Below, one piece after another: positions 26,109 through 34,959 of a stretch of DNA of 64,000 bases (the first letter of the stretch is position 1; each line of letters opens with the position of its first letter). Below the pieces are notes generated by a model. It was not told where the DNA came from and did not search any database. It saw only the letters and a program-made list of their open reading frames with translations. Source of the DNA: Betaproteobacteria bacterium (lineage in GTDB: Bacteria; Pseudomonadota; Gammaproteobacteria; Burkholderiales; Rhodocyclaceae); contig JADJLT010000003.1 in assembly GCA_016709965.1 (NCBI GenBank), positions 62,001-126,000 on the forward strand, read 5' to 3'. The translations under genes and the position numbers were made by a program.

Positions 26109-27705
26109 TCGGCGGGAATTTTTGCGCATCGTCGGGGCCGCGGCCCTGACCGGATGCTCACCCGCTGCCAAACATCCCTTGCCGCCTGGCGACTTGCTGG
26201 GCATGAATCACGCGCTTGGCCATCGCCTGCGCGATGGCGGTTTTCCGCCGCCTTCCGAAACGAGAAAGACCGGCGTGCTGATCGTTGGTGGCGGCATCTC
26301 CGGGCTATCGGCAGCCTGGAAACTGGCCAATGCTGCGGTCGACGACTTTTTGTTGCTGGAAATGGAAAGTGAAGTCGGTGGCAATTCGCGTGCCGGACAA
26401 TCACAGCTTGTCGCCTATCCGTGGGGCGCGCATTACCTGCCGCTACCGACGCGTGAGGCCGTACATGTCCGCGACTTGCTGGCTGAACTGGGTGTTTTGC
26501 AGGGTGATCCGGCGGCGCTCAGGCCAATTTACGACGAACGTTATCTGTGCGCGACGCCGCAGGAGCGGGTGTACCGCAATGGCTTCTGGGAAGAGGGTTT
26601 GCTGCCCCATCGCGGCCTGGATACAGCCGAGCGTGCGCAGCAGAAGCGCTTTCAGCAGCAGATGGAAGTGTTCAAGCGGGCGATTGGTCGGGATGGTCGG
26701 CGTGCCTTTGCCATTCCCATGGCCTTATCCAGCAGTGACCCGGCGTGGCGCGAGCTCGACAGGATTTCCTTTGCGCAATGGCTGAACGAAAACGGTTTCA
26801 CGGCGAAGACTGTGCACTGGCTTGCCAACTATGCTTGCCGCGACGACTTCGGTATGGCGCATGATCAGGTATCGGCCTGGGCCGGCTTGCACTATTTTGC
26901 CTGTCGTAACGGAGAGGCTGGCAACGCGGCGAACGATGCGGTGCTGACGGCGCCGGAGGGCAATGCCTGGCTGGCACGTGGTTTGGCCCGCAAGGCTGGC
27001 GCACGCGTGCTTACCGGGGCTATGGTCTGGCATATTGAAGAAGGAAAGTCGGGTGTTTCGGTCGATGCCTTGGTCGGTGAAAAATCCATCCGCTTCGAGG
27101 CGCAGCAATTGATTTGGGCGGCGCCCGCTTTTGTCTTGCCGCGCGTCTGGCCGGGCATTCCAGAGGCATTGAAATTGGCGGCGCTGGCAGGTGATTACGC
27201 GCCGTGGCTGGTCGCCAACCTGCATCTTTCGGATTTGCCGGAGGAGCGCTTGGGTGCGCCGGCCGCATGGGATAACGTTTTCTACGACAGCCCCGGTCTT
27301 GGTTACGTGAGCGCCACGCATCAACTGATTCGCCGCCGGCTGACCGGTACGGTTTTGACCTACTACCGGGCGCTTCACGATGTGGCGCCAGCCGAGGGGC
27401 GACGCCTGCTGCTAGATACCCCGCGCGAAGCGTGGGCGGAAGGTATTCTTTCCGAGTTGGAGCGGGTGCATCCGGATATCCGCAAGCTGACGACCCGCCT
27501 CGATGTCTTCCGGCATGGCCATGCCATGCGTCGTCCGGTGCCGGGCAGCCTGTTCCACGGTCAACGGGAAAAAATGGCCAATTTTGAAAACCTGCACATC
27601 AGCCTGGCCCATGCCGATTTGTCGGGATTCTCTTTGTTTGAAGAGGCGCAGTATCGTGGTGTCCTGGCGGCCGAGCGGGTAATGCGGCGCTACGACGCCA
27701 GATAG
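26101..27705 (+). CDS. FAD-dependent oxidoreductase with Tat-type lipoprotein signal
   Basis: 534 residues from a TTG start that overlaps ftsX by 8 bp. The N-terminus has a twin-arginine motif (DRREFLRIVG) followed by AAALTGCS, i.e. a Tat signal with a lipobox Cys. The FAD Rossmann motif VGGGISGLSAAW lies around residue 60-75, followed by EMESEVGGNSR. An amine-oxidase/phytoene-desaturase-type fold is likely. The substrate is unknown. It would fold with FAD in the cytosol before export. A dispersed repeat lies in frame near the 3' end (27554-27595) and encodes GQREKMANFEN. The 3' end overlaps the convergent sensor kinase gene by 16 bp. Confidence 0.82.
   Translation: MTDRREFLRIVGAAALTGCSPAAKHPLPPGDLLGMNHALGHRLRDGGFPPPSETRKTGVLIVGGGISGLSAAWKLANAAVDDFLLLEMESEVGGNSRAGQSQLVAYPWGAHYLPLPTREAVHVRDLLAELGVLQGDPAALRPIYDERYLCATPQERVYRNGFWEEGLLPHRGLDTAERAQQKRFQQQMEVFKRAIGRDGRRAFAIPMALSSSDPAWRELDRISFAQWLNENGFTAKTVHWLANYACRDDFGMAHDQVSAWAGLHYFACRNGEAGNAANDAVLTAPEGNAWLARGLARKAGARVLTGAMVWHIEEGKSGVSVDALVGEKSIRFEAQQLIWAAPAFVLPRVWPGIPEALKLAALAGDYAPWLVANLHLSDLPEERLGAPAAWDNVFYDSPGLGYVSATHQLIRRRLTGTVLTYYRALHDVAPAEGRRLLLDTPREAWAEGILSELERVHPDIRKLTTRLDVFRHGHAMRRPVPGSLFHGQREKMANFENLHISLAHADLSGFSLFEEAQYRGVLAAERVMRRYDAR
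27554..27595 (+). repeat. Dispersed ~40-bp repeat, copy 5 (in frame in FAD oxidoreductase)
   Basis: CACGGTCAACGGGAAAAAAT followed by GGCCAATTTTGAAAA, read in the sense direction of the gene. Confidence 0.65.
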
Positions 27706-30700
27706 TGCAGCAGCAACATCTTGAGGTCTTGCGGGTCAACCGGCTTGACGATGAAGTCATTCATGCCTGCATCGAGGCAACGCTCGCGATCCTCGGCGAA
27801 GGCGTTGGCTGTCATGGCAATGATGGGCAGCAGCGTGTACTGCGACTGGGCCCGGATATGACGAGTTGCCTCCAGCCCATCCATTTCAGGCATCTGCATG
27901 TCCATCAGAATAAGGTCGAAGGTCTTCGTTTTGAGGATGTCGAGGGCTTGGCGGCCGTTTTCGGCCGTGTCGGCGGTGATGTCGTATTCGCGGAGCAGTT
28001 CCAAGGCAATTTCGCGGTTGATCGGTTCGTCTTCAACGACCAGCAGATGGCGTCCGGCCAGACTGTCGTGTACCGCTTGCATTGAAAGGCCGGCAAAGGT
28101 TGAGGTCAGCGCATCCATGGCTTCATCACCGGGTTTGAGTCGGGCGCTGAACCAGAAGCGGCTGCCCGCGCCAAGGCGACTGGTTACGCCAACGCGGCCC
28201 CCCATCAGTTCGGCGAGGCGGCGAGTAATGGCCAGGCCCAAACCGGTGCCACCGAATTTACGGCTGGTTGAGCTGTCGGCCTGTTCAAAAATACCGAACA
28301 GGCGAGGGATGGACTCTTCGGCAATGCCGATGCCGGTATCTTCGACTTCAAAGCGGAGTTGAACGCCGTCGGCGTTTTCAGAGAGGCGACGGGCTCTGAT
28401 CGTGACGCTGCCCCGTTCCGTGAACTTGATGGCGTTGGCGGTGTAATTGATCAGGCATTGGATGATGCGCGTCGGGTCACCGATCAGCGTGTGTTCAAAG
28501 GGGTCGGATTCGGTCAAAAGCTCCAGCCCTTTTTCGTGGGCGCGTTCGCCGAGGACAGAGGTGACGCGTTTGAGAATGCTGTTGATATCGACCTTGGTCT
28601 CGTCAAGCTGCAGCTTGCCGGCTTCGATCTTTGAAATATCGAGGATATCGTTGATGACGGCGAGCAGATGCTGCGAAGCATTGTCGATCTTGTCGAGGCG
28701 ATCGATTTGCACTGGGGTCGGGTTGTCGCGACGCAACAGGTAAACCATGCCGAGAACCGCATTGAGCGGCGTGCGGATTTCGTGGCTCATGTTGGCGAGG
28801 AAGGCACTCTTCGAACGACTCGATGCCTCCGCTGCCTGACGGGCAATTTCGAGCTGTGCGGTGCGTTGTTCGACCTGTTTTTCCAGGTTTTGTCGGTGCT
28901 CTTCAAGCGCCTTGGCATGGCGCAAGGTCTCGCTGATGTCCGAAAAGGCAACAACGACGCCAGTAACGACGCCATCGTGCCGTTTGGGGGTTATCGTCAG
29001 GCGCACCGGAAAGGCTGTCCCGTCCTTGCGCCAGAATACATCTTCCGTCCGGCGCAGTTTGCCATCCTGGGCGGTAAGCCGGATTGGGCATTCAGATTCC
29101 GGATACGTGCTTCCATCAGATCGATGGCGATGGAACAAGGTGTGGGAATTTCGGCCCAGCACCTCTTTTTCCTCGAACCCCAGTTGTGCCAGACCGGCTG
29201 GATTCATGAAGGAACAGACGCCGTAGAGGTCGGTCCCGAAAATGCCTTCCCCCAGTGTTTCAAATATCATGCGCTGGCGCGCTTCGCTCTCGATCAGCGC
29301 ACGTTCGGCGCTGGCCAGATCGGCCAGGTCAATATCCAGGCAGAACATCATGGGGCCGCGATCGGCCGTATCCAGAATGGTGTGACTGGAATACACCTCG
29401 ACAGGTTGTCCATTTTTGTGGCGCAGCGTCATTCGACCCGCCGGAATGCCGGTCTTGTGCTCGAACATCCATTGCACCGCATTGTGCACGCCTTCATGCA
29501 TCGCCGGCGGGATGATCAGTTCCAGCAATGATTTTCCCAGCGCCTCTTCCTGTGTATAGCCGTAAAGCGTTTGCGAGGCGTGGTTCCAGTAAGCAACGGT
29601 GCCATCTACCAGATAGCCCTGAATGGACAGGGCATCGACATTTTCGAAAATGGCACGAAAGCGGGCTTCGGTCGAGGTCAGCTCCGCCATGGTCTGCTTG
29701 TTGCGCGCGCGCTCGGCCTTGAGGCGCCGATTGTTCCTGAACAGTATGAAAACGGCGAGCAGGACAGCGCCCAGAATCAGCAGGGTGACGATCGCAACCA
29801 CCCAAGCATATTGTGCAATGACCTCGGCCAAGCTGACATTGGGGGCAGTGTCGAAAGGCGGGAAGCGCATTTTGCGCAACAAATCCTCGACCGGGCGGTA
29901 GTCGGCGGGAATGCTGAAGCCGTAAATGTTGGCGGCCATGGCGACATCACCGTTGTGGGGCAAGGTCAGAATGGCAGCAGCGAGTTGCCGGGCAAAGCGT
30001 TCATCCGCCCAGGGCATGGCCGCCAGCGGCCATTCCGGATACAGGCGGGTCGAGTGGATCAGGGGATAGTCGTCTTCCTTGGCGTTGATGATGCGCAGGC
30101 GTCGGGCGTCCAGCTTCTTGTCTTTTTCCATCGCTTCGATCAGGCCGGTGCGCACAAAGGCAGCGTCGGCATGGCCGGCCAGCAATTCGACGATTGCCTG
30201 ATCCTGGGATGGCCCTGTTTCGAGAATCCTGGCATCGTCCGGGAGTTGGATTCCCCGCTGCATCATTTCATAGGCTTGCGCCATGTAGCCACCCAGCTCG
30301 GCCTTGCTGCTGACAGCAATGCGCTTGCCGGCGAGGTCGGCAAGGCTCTGAATGTCCTTCTGGTCTGAACGGGCGGCAATGACGCCGCTAATACTGGGCA
30401 AGGGTTTGTCTCCCAGTTTTTCGATCAGAGTGGCGAGTGGTGACAGCAAGCCCTCGCGTTGGGCGAGCAAAATGTAGTGAGCGGGTTGGGTCAGGACGAA
30501 GTCGACCTGCTTTTCGCGGATGGCGGCTTCCAGGTCCTTCTGGCCAAGAGCGACCAGCTCAAGGCGTCGGCCGAGATTGGCGTTGTTGAGGTAGTCGATC
30601 AGCGGTTGCCAGCGTGCGATGGTTTCGGGCTGGGGGCGAAAGGCCAGAATTGCGAATTTGGCTGGTTTTTTACCGTTGACCGCGGGAGTCGCCGCGGGGA

Positions 30701-30797
30701 TGGTACTCGCTTCCATGATTGCGGCTGACGGTTGTTCGTCCGCATTGGCCTGCGACAGGCCAAATGCCAAGCTGAATATCAGGCCAAGTATCGCCAT
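27690..30797 (-). CDS. Hybrid histidine kinase with PhnD-like periplasmic sensor
   Basis: 1035 residues from ATG 30797, which starts a good signal peptide (ILGLIFSLAFGLSQANA); the frame stays open 108 bp further upstream. Order: periplasmic PhnD/SBP-like domain (about 45-310; FAILAFRPQPETIARWQPLIDYLN), membrane helix (about 335-355), PAS (about 385-500), PAS with PAC (about 510-625), coiled coil, HisKA with SHEIRTPLN (phospho-His), HATPase with N-box NYTANAIKF and GGTGLGLAI, then REC (about 910-1030) with Asp in LILMDMQMPEMDG and Lys in IVKPVD. The final output partner is not adjacent. A dispersed repeat encodes the linker after the signal peptide. Confidence 0.9.
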   Translation of the reverse strand: MAILGLIFSLAFGLSQANADEQPSAAIMEASTIPAATPAVNGKKPAKFAILAFRPQPETIARWQPLIDYLNNANLGRRLELVALGQKDLEAAIREKQVDFVLTQPAHYILLAQREGLLSPLATLIEKLGDKPLPSISGVIAARSDQKDIQSLADLAGKRIAVSSKAELGGYMAQAYEMMQRGIQLPDDARILETGPSQDQAIVELLAGHADAAFVRTGLIEAMEKDKKLDARRLRIINAKEDDYPLIHSTRLYPEWPLAAMPWADERFARQLAAAILTLPHNGDVAMAANIYGFSIPADYRPVEDLLRKMRFPPFDTAPNVSLAEVIAQYAWVVAIVTLLILGAVLLAVFILFRNNRRLKAERARNKQTMAELTSTEARFRAIFENVDALSIQGYLVDGTVAYWNHASQTLYGYTQEEALGKSLLELIIPPAMHEGVHNAVQWMFEHKTGIPAGRMTLRHKNGQPVEVYSSHTILDTADRGPMMFCLDIDLADLASAERALIESEARQRMIFETLGEGIFGTDLYGVCSFMNPAGLAQLGFEEKEVLGRNSHTLFHRHRSDGSTYPESECPIRLTAQDGKLRRTEDVFWRKDGTAFPVRLTITPKRHDGVVTGVVVAFSDISETLRHAKALEEHRQNLEKQVEQRTAQLEIARQAAEASSRSKSAFLANMSHEIRTPLNAVLGMVYLLRRDNPTPVQIDRLDKIDNASQHLLAVINDILDISKIEAGKLQLDETKVDINSILKRVTSVLGERAHEKGLELLTESDPFEHTLIGDPTRIIQCLINYTANAIKFTERGSVTIRARRLSENADGVQLRFEVEDTGIGIAEESIPRLFGIFEQADSSTSRKFGGTGLGLAITRRLAELMGGRVGVTSRLGAGSRFWFSARLKPGDEAMDALTSTFAGLSMQAVHDSLAGRHLLVVEDEPINREIALELLREYDITADTAENGRQALDILKTKTFDLILMDMQMPEMDGLEATRHIRAQSQYTLLPIIAMTANAFAEDRERCLDAGMNDFIVKPVDPQDLKMLLLHYLAS
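30643..30690 (-). repeat. Dispersed ~40-bp repeat, copy 6 (in frame in sensor kinase)
   Basis: In sense of the kinase: CGCGGTCAACGGTAAAAAAC then CAGCCAAATTCGCAATTCT. It encodes AVNGKKPAKFAIL at the start of the periplasmic domain. Confidence 0.65.
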
Positions 30798-30945
30798 GGC
30801 TCGCCAAAGCCAATGATCGACCACCTTATGGAAGCATACGTGCACACCGACCCCATTGGACCTTGCCAGCAATATCCTATGATAGTCGCAATTGGCAATA
30901 CTCACGAATGGTTATTTCCATATGGCATAGACATTTGCCTTTAAG

Positions 30946-32160
30946 TCAGTAGAGCATGAAATCGTTGATTTGTTCCTGCCAGGCATGCTCGTCGGCCTTG
31001 GCAAACCGATCCAGATCGGCTGCTGCCGAGGCTGAATCGTCCACCCATTCGCGCAACAGTGGCGAACCGTTGATGAGATCGATGGCCAGCCGGTCATGTT
31101 CGTATTCGTAGGCAAAATCACGCCACAGCGGATAATCGGGGTAGAGCCGACGAATGGCCTTGAAGGCTAGCGCCTGCAAGCGCCAGGGGCGGAAGGCGGC
31201 ATGCTCGTAGCTGGCGTCTTCGACATGAATCTGCAGGCCGTTGCAAAGCTTGCCGGCATGCTTGTGAAAAGTTGGCTCGAACCAGCATTCGCGCAGCTTG
31301 CAGCCTTGCAGCCAGTGCGGGGCGAAGCGGCGCATTTCAGCAAGAACGGCGCGCGCATCGATATCAGGTGCGCCGAACAGTTCCAGGGGGCGCGTCGTGC
31401 CGCGTCCTTCGGACAGCGTAGCGCCTTCGAGCATCACTGTGCCGGCGTAGGCGCGGGCCATCCACAGGTTGGGTGCGTTCGGGCTGGGGTTGATCCAGGT
31501 TCGTTCGCCGAGTGGCCAGCCGTAGCCGGGCGCGGTATCCGGCTGCCAGCCTTGCATCGTGACCACTTTGTAATCGACATTGAGCTTCAGGGTGGCGATG
31601 AACCATTGGCCAAGTTCGCCCATGGTCAGGCCGTGGCGCATCGGCATGGCGCCGGCGCCGACAAAACTCTCCCAGCCCTCGCGCAGCGTCAGGCCTTCGA
31701 TCGGCCGGCCGGCCGGGTTGGGGCGGTCGAGCACCCAGACGCTTTTGCCATGCCTGGCCGCGGCTTCGAGCACGTAACGCAGCGTGGTGATGAAGGTGTA
31801 GATACGGCACCCAAGGTCTTGCAAATCGACGAGCAAAACGTCGAAGCTGTCCATCATCGCATCAGTCGGCCGCCGTACTTCACCGTAAAGGCTGAAGACC
31901 GGAATGCCGAGTTGCGGATCGAGGAAGTCGGGTGACTCGACCATGTTGTCCTGTTTGTCACCGCGCAGACCGTGCTGGGGCCCGAAGGCCGCACTCAGTT
32001 TGAGGTCGGGCAGCGCGGCAAGGGCGTCGAGCGAATGGGTCAAGTCGGCGGTCACCGATGCCGGGTGGGCGAGCAGGGCGATGCGCTTGCCGGCCAGCGT
32101 TCGGCGCAGGTCCGGGTCGGCAAGCAGGCGGTCAAGGCCAAACTGGATGGGCTGTGTCAT
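30946..32160 (-). CDS. Exo-beta-N-acetylmuramidase NamZ-like protein (DUF1343)
   Basis: 404 residues. Family motifs: GKRIALLAHPASVT, AFGPQHGLRGDKQDNM, PVFSLYGEVRRPT, LLVDLQDLGCRIYTFITTL, VLDRPNPAG and SEGRGTTRPLELFGAP. Characterised members (Bacillus subtilis NamZ) remove terminal MurNAc from peptidoglycan fragments, pointing to cell-wall recycling. No signal peptide is evident here, so a cytosolic location is likely unless the start is wrong. Overlaps the upstream DOMON-like gene by 4 bp. Confidence 0.85.
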   Translation of the reverse strand: MTQPIQFGLDRLLADPDLRRTLAGKRIALLAHPASVTADLTHSLDALAALPDLKLSAAFGPQHGLRGDKQDNMVESPDFLDPQLGIPVFSLYGEVRRPTDAMMDSFDVLLVDLQDLGCRIYTFITTLRYVLEAAARHGKSVWVLDRPNPAGRPIEGLTLREGWESFVGAGAMPMRHGLTMGELGQWFIATLKLNVDYKVVTMQGWQPDTAPGYGWPLGERTWINPSPNAPNLWMARAYAGTVMLEGATLSEGRGTTRPLELFGAPDIDARAVLAEMRRFAPHWLQGCKLRECWFEPTFHKHAGKLCNGLQIHVEDASYEHAAFRPWRLQALAFKAIRRLYPDYPLWRDFAYEYEHDRLAIDLINGSPLLREWVDDSASAAADLDRFAKADEHAWQEQINDFMLY

Positions 32161-32711
32161 GGCATGTTTCGGTGGAAGGTCAGCGCGAAGCTCTGACGGA
32201 GATGAAAATCGGGTTGCGGCGCACCGTGTTCAAGTGCCCAGTAGCTTTTGCTGCTGTCGGCAGTTTCGATCACCAAGCTGATGCCTAGTAACAGCGTCTG
32301 CTCGTCAGGCAGCAATTCGCGGGCGATGGATGCATCAAGCTGGAAGCCATCGGGTCGTGATTGAAGGGAGATCAGCGGTGCTGCGGCAGGGACAAAGTCG
32401 GCATCACGTTCCCGGTAATCGTTGAAACGATAGGCTGCCCACTGGCCCGAGGGGGAAAAATTGAATTCCTGGTATTTTTTCCGGTTGACCGTGGCAATGA
32501 AGGCTTCGCAGCAGGTGTGCTGCCAAAGATTGTCAGCGGGGCCGGAAGGCTGCGCGAGGGGAAGTTGGATGTCTTCAGTCCTTCCGCTCACGCGAAATGA
32601 CAGATCAAGGCCGCCGGCAGCGTTGCCGTGCACCACGATTTCGATGCAGTCGATGGCGCTACAAGGGCTGGCTTGATGACAACTCAGGGTGGCGTGGTGC
32701 GCTGGGTTCAA
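32157..32711 (-). CDS. DOMON-like beta-sandwich protein
   Basis: 184 residues, no signal peptide. The sequence resembles the DOMON/CBM9-like proteins found with murein-sugar genes: LSFRVSGRTEDIQLP, NLWQHTCCEAFI, YQEFNFSPSGQWAAYRF and YWALEHGAPQPDFH near the end. A ligand such as a sugar is plausible for the fold but not shown. Coupled by a 4-bp overlap to the NamZ-like gene, so both may act on muropeptide sugars. A dispersed repeat lies in frame and encodes TVNRKKYQEFN. Confidence 0.78.
   Translation of the reverse strand: MNPAHHATLSCHQASPCSAIDCIEIVVHGNAAGGLDLSFRVSGRTEDIQLPLAQPSGPADNLWQHTCCEAFIATVNRKKYQEFNFSPSGQWAAYRFNDYRERDADFVPAAAPLISLQSRPDGFQLDASIARELLPDEQTLLLGISLVIETADSSKSYWALEHGAPQPDFHLRQSFALTFHRNMP
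32462..32498 (-). repeat. Dispersed ~40-bp repeat, copy 7 (in frame in DOMON gene)
   Basis: In gene sense: CCACGGTCAACCGGAAAAAA then TACCAGGAATTCAA. The core is perfect and the tail diverged. Confidence 0.6.
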
Positions 32712-32769
32712 GGTGGCGTCGGGCGGTGAATACGGAAGGCAGGCGGTACTTTAACTGCTTGTTCCGGAT

Positions 32770-32810
32770 GTTGCTGCGGTCAACACCGAAAAATGGCCAA
32801 AATCCGCATA
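32770..32810 (+). repeat. Dispersed ~40-bp repeat, copy 8
   Basis: TTGCTGCGGTCAACACCGAA followed by AAATGGCCAAAATCCGCATA. Intergenic, between the divergent DOMON and trpB2 genes, upstream of the trpB2 start. Confidence 0.75.
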
Positions 32811-32879
32811 CGCCCTTGGTCGGACAGGGCATTTGGAGTAACTTACCGCCTTTCAACAAATGCTTTCCGGGAGAGAAAA

Positions 32880-34244
32880 GTGACCCCGCTGCGCATCAAT
32901 TTAGACCAAGAAGATATCCCAACCCACTGGTACAACGTGGTTGCTGATCTGGCACATCCGCCGGCCCCGCCACTCGGGCCCGATGGCAACCCGGTGCCGC
33001 CGGAAGCAATGGGCGCCATTTTCCCCGGGCCGATTCTTGAGCAGGAAATGTCAGCCGAGCGCTGGATCGCCATCCCCGAGGAAGTCCGTCAGATTTACGC
33101 GCTGTGGCGTCCCGCCCCGCTCTGTCGGGCGCTGCGTCTGGAGCAGGCGCTCGGTACGCCCGCCAAGATTTTCTACAAATACGAAGGCGTTTCGCCCGCT
33201 GGTTCGCACAAGCCGAACTCTGCCGTGCCGCAGGCCTACTTCAACAAGATTGCAGGCACCAAACGCCTGACCACCGAAACCGGCGCCGGTCAGTGGGGTT
33301 CGTCGATTGCCTTCGCCGGTCAGATGTTTGGCCTGCCGGTGCGCGTTTTCATGGTCAAGGTCAGCTATCAGCAGAAGCCATTCCGTCGTTCGATGATGCA
33401 GACCTGGGGGGCGGAGGTCTTCGCCAGCCCGAGTGACCTGACCAATGCGGGTCGTGCGGCGCTGGCTGCCGATCCGGATAATCAAGGGTCGCTCGGATTG
33501 GCGATTTCAGAAGCGGTTGAAGAGGCCGCCGCCGATCCTGGCACCTGCTATACCTTGGGCTCAGTTCTCAACCACGTGCTGCTGCACCAGAGTGTTATTG
33601 GTCTTGAGGCCAAGAAGCAGTTCGATAAAATCGGTCTCTACCCGGATGTGATCTTCGGCCCTTGCGGCGGTGGTTCCAGTTTTGGCGGCATTGCCTTTCC
33701 GTTTCTCGCCGACAAGGCGGCAGGTGACAAGCGCGCGACCAAGCTGCGTTGCGTCGCGGTCGAGCCCACCTCTTGCCCGACCCTGACCAAAGGGCATTAC
33801 GCCTACGATTACGGCGATGTTTCCGGCTACACCCCGATCATGAAAATGTACACGCTCGGCCACGACTTCATGCCGCCGGGCATCCACGCTGGCGGCCTGC
33901 GCTACCACGGTGATTCGCCACTGGTCTCGCAGCTGCTCCATGATGGCCTGATCGAGGCGCAGGCCGTGCCGCAGGTTGCCACCTTCGAGGCGGGCGTTCA
34001 GTTTGCCCGCGCCGAAGGCATCATTCCTGCGCCCGAGTCATGCCACGCCATTCGCGCTGCCATTGACGAGGCGCTGAAATGCAAGGTGACTGGTGAAGCC
34101 AAAACAATCCTCTTCAGCCTGACCGGCCACGGTCACTTTGACATGGCTTCCTACGACAAGTTTTTTGCCGGACAGCTAGAGGATTTTGACTATCCGGAAG
34201 AGGCCATTGCCGAATCCCTGAAGCATTTGCCAAAGGTGGGTTGA
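32880..34244 (+). CDS. TrpB2-type tryptophan synthase beta-like protein
   Basis: 454 residues; the longer TrpB2 (COG1350) form with its extended N-terminus (WYNVVADLAHPPAPPLGPDG). The PLP lysine is in AGSHKPNSA, the Gly-rich phosphate loop is GPCGGGSSF, and TGAGQWGS marks the substrate loop. It probably makes Trp from indole and Ser without a TrpA partner; none is adjacent. I chose GTG 32880 with the GGGAGAG site 5' of it; an ATG further upstream starts inside the repeat and adds unsupported residues. Forms a run with the SPOR gene (4 bp gap) and coaE. Confidence 0.92.
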   Translation: MTPLRINLDQEDIPTHWYNVVADLAHPPAPPLGPDGNPVPPEAMGAIFPGPILEQEMSAERWIAIPEEVRQIYALWRPAPLCRALRLEQALGTPAKIFYKYEGVSPAGSHKPNSAVPQAYFNKIAGTKRLTTETGAGQWGSSIAFAGQMFGLPVRVFMVKVSYQQKPFRRSMMQTWGAEVFASPSDLTNAGRAALAADPDNQGSLGLAISEAVEEAAADPGTCYTLGSVLNHVLLHQSVIGLEAKKQFDKIGLYPDVIFGPCGGGSSFGGIAFPFLADKAAGDKRATKLRCVAVEPTSCPTLTKGHYAYDYGDVSGYTPIMKMYTLGHDFMPPGIHAGGLRYHGDSPLVSQLLHDGLIEAQAVPQVATFEAGVQFARAEGIIPAPESCHAIRAAIDEALKCKVTGEAKTILFSLTGHGHFDMASYDKFFAGQLEDFDYPEEAIAESLKHLPKVG

Positions 34245-34248
34245 GCCT

Positions 34249-34959
34249 GTGAAAATCCTTGTTTTTCTGCTCGTGCTGGGCAATCTTCTGTTCTATGCGT
34301 TTGGCGCCGGCTACTTCGGCAGCGCGGAAAATCCGGATTCTGAACGAGTCAATCAACAAGTCGTACCGGAACGTATGAAGATTGTCTCGCGCGGCGAAGC
34401 GCCGGTTATCTCCCCCAAGCCCGAGCCAGCGGTTGAAGACCCCAAGCCGGAAGCCGCGCAAGAGCCGGAAGCGCCGATCAAGGAGACAAAGGCGGACACC
34501 ACGCCGGTCTGCCTTGCCTGGCGCCAGCTTTCGGTGGCCGATGCTGATCGCCTTTCGGTCTTGTTGGCGAAGCGTTTTTCGGGCTTCAAGTTGATTCGCA
34601 AGACGCTTGCCGCGGAGGGAAACGGTTGGTGGGTATTCGTTTCCCCTCAGCCCAACAAGGCAGAGGCAGACAAGAAGGCTGCCGAGTTGCGTGAATTCGG
34701 TGTCAAGGATTTCTTTGTTATCCAGGATGGCCCAAATCGGTTCGCCATTTCGCTGGGGGTATTCTCTACCGAAAAAGGCAGTCAGGATCGCTTGGCTGAA
34801 CTGAAAGCCAAGGGGGTTCGCTCGGCGGCGGCCGGACCTCGCCCCGGCAAGGATAGCGTCGTGAACTTGCAGGCCAGAGGCCTGGCGTCCGAAAAGCCGG
34901 CGCTACTGGCAGCGGTTGCTGATGCGCTTCCGAAGGTTCAACTGCAGGCTTGCAAGTGA
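34249..34959 (+). CDS. SPOR-domain membrane protein
   Basis: 236 residues, GTG start 4 bp after trpB2. One N-terminal membrane helix (ILVFLLVLGNLLFYAFGAGY), then a Pro/Glu/Lys-rich linker (about 50-85), then a SPOR-like domain (about 125-190; GWWVFVSPQPNKAEADKKAAELREFGVKDFFVI in parts, and ISLGVFSTEKGSQDRLAELKAKG). SPOR domains bind denuded septal glycan, so a division-site role is plausible. Next to coaE and zapD, which fits. The stop overlaps the coaE GTG start. Confidence 0.82.
   Translation: MKILVFLLVLGNLLFYAFGAGYFGSAENPDSERVNQQVVPERMKIVSRGEAPVISPKPEPAVEDPKPEAAQEPEAPIKETKADTTPVCLAWRQLSVADADRLSVLLAKRFSGFKLIRKTLAAEGNGWWVFVSPQPNKAEADKKAAELREFGVKDFFVIQDGPNRFAISLGVFSTEKGSQDRLAELKAKGVRSAAAGPRPGKDSVVNLQARGLASEKPALLAAVADALPKVQLQACK

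Noticed and set aside
26332..26360. GCTGCGGTCGACGACTTTTTG in the FAD oxidoreductase
   Set aside because: One core mismatch and no GCCAAAATT tail; chance similarity is likely.
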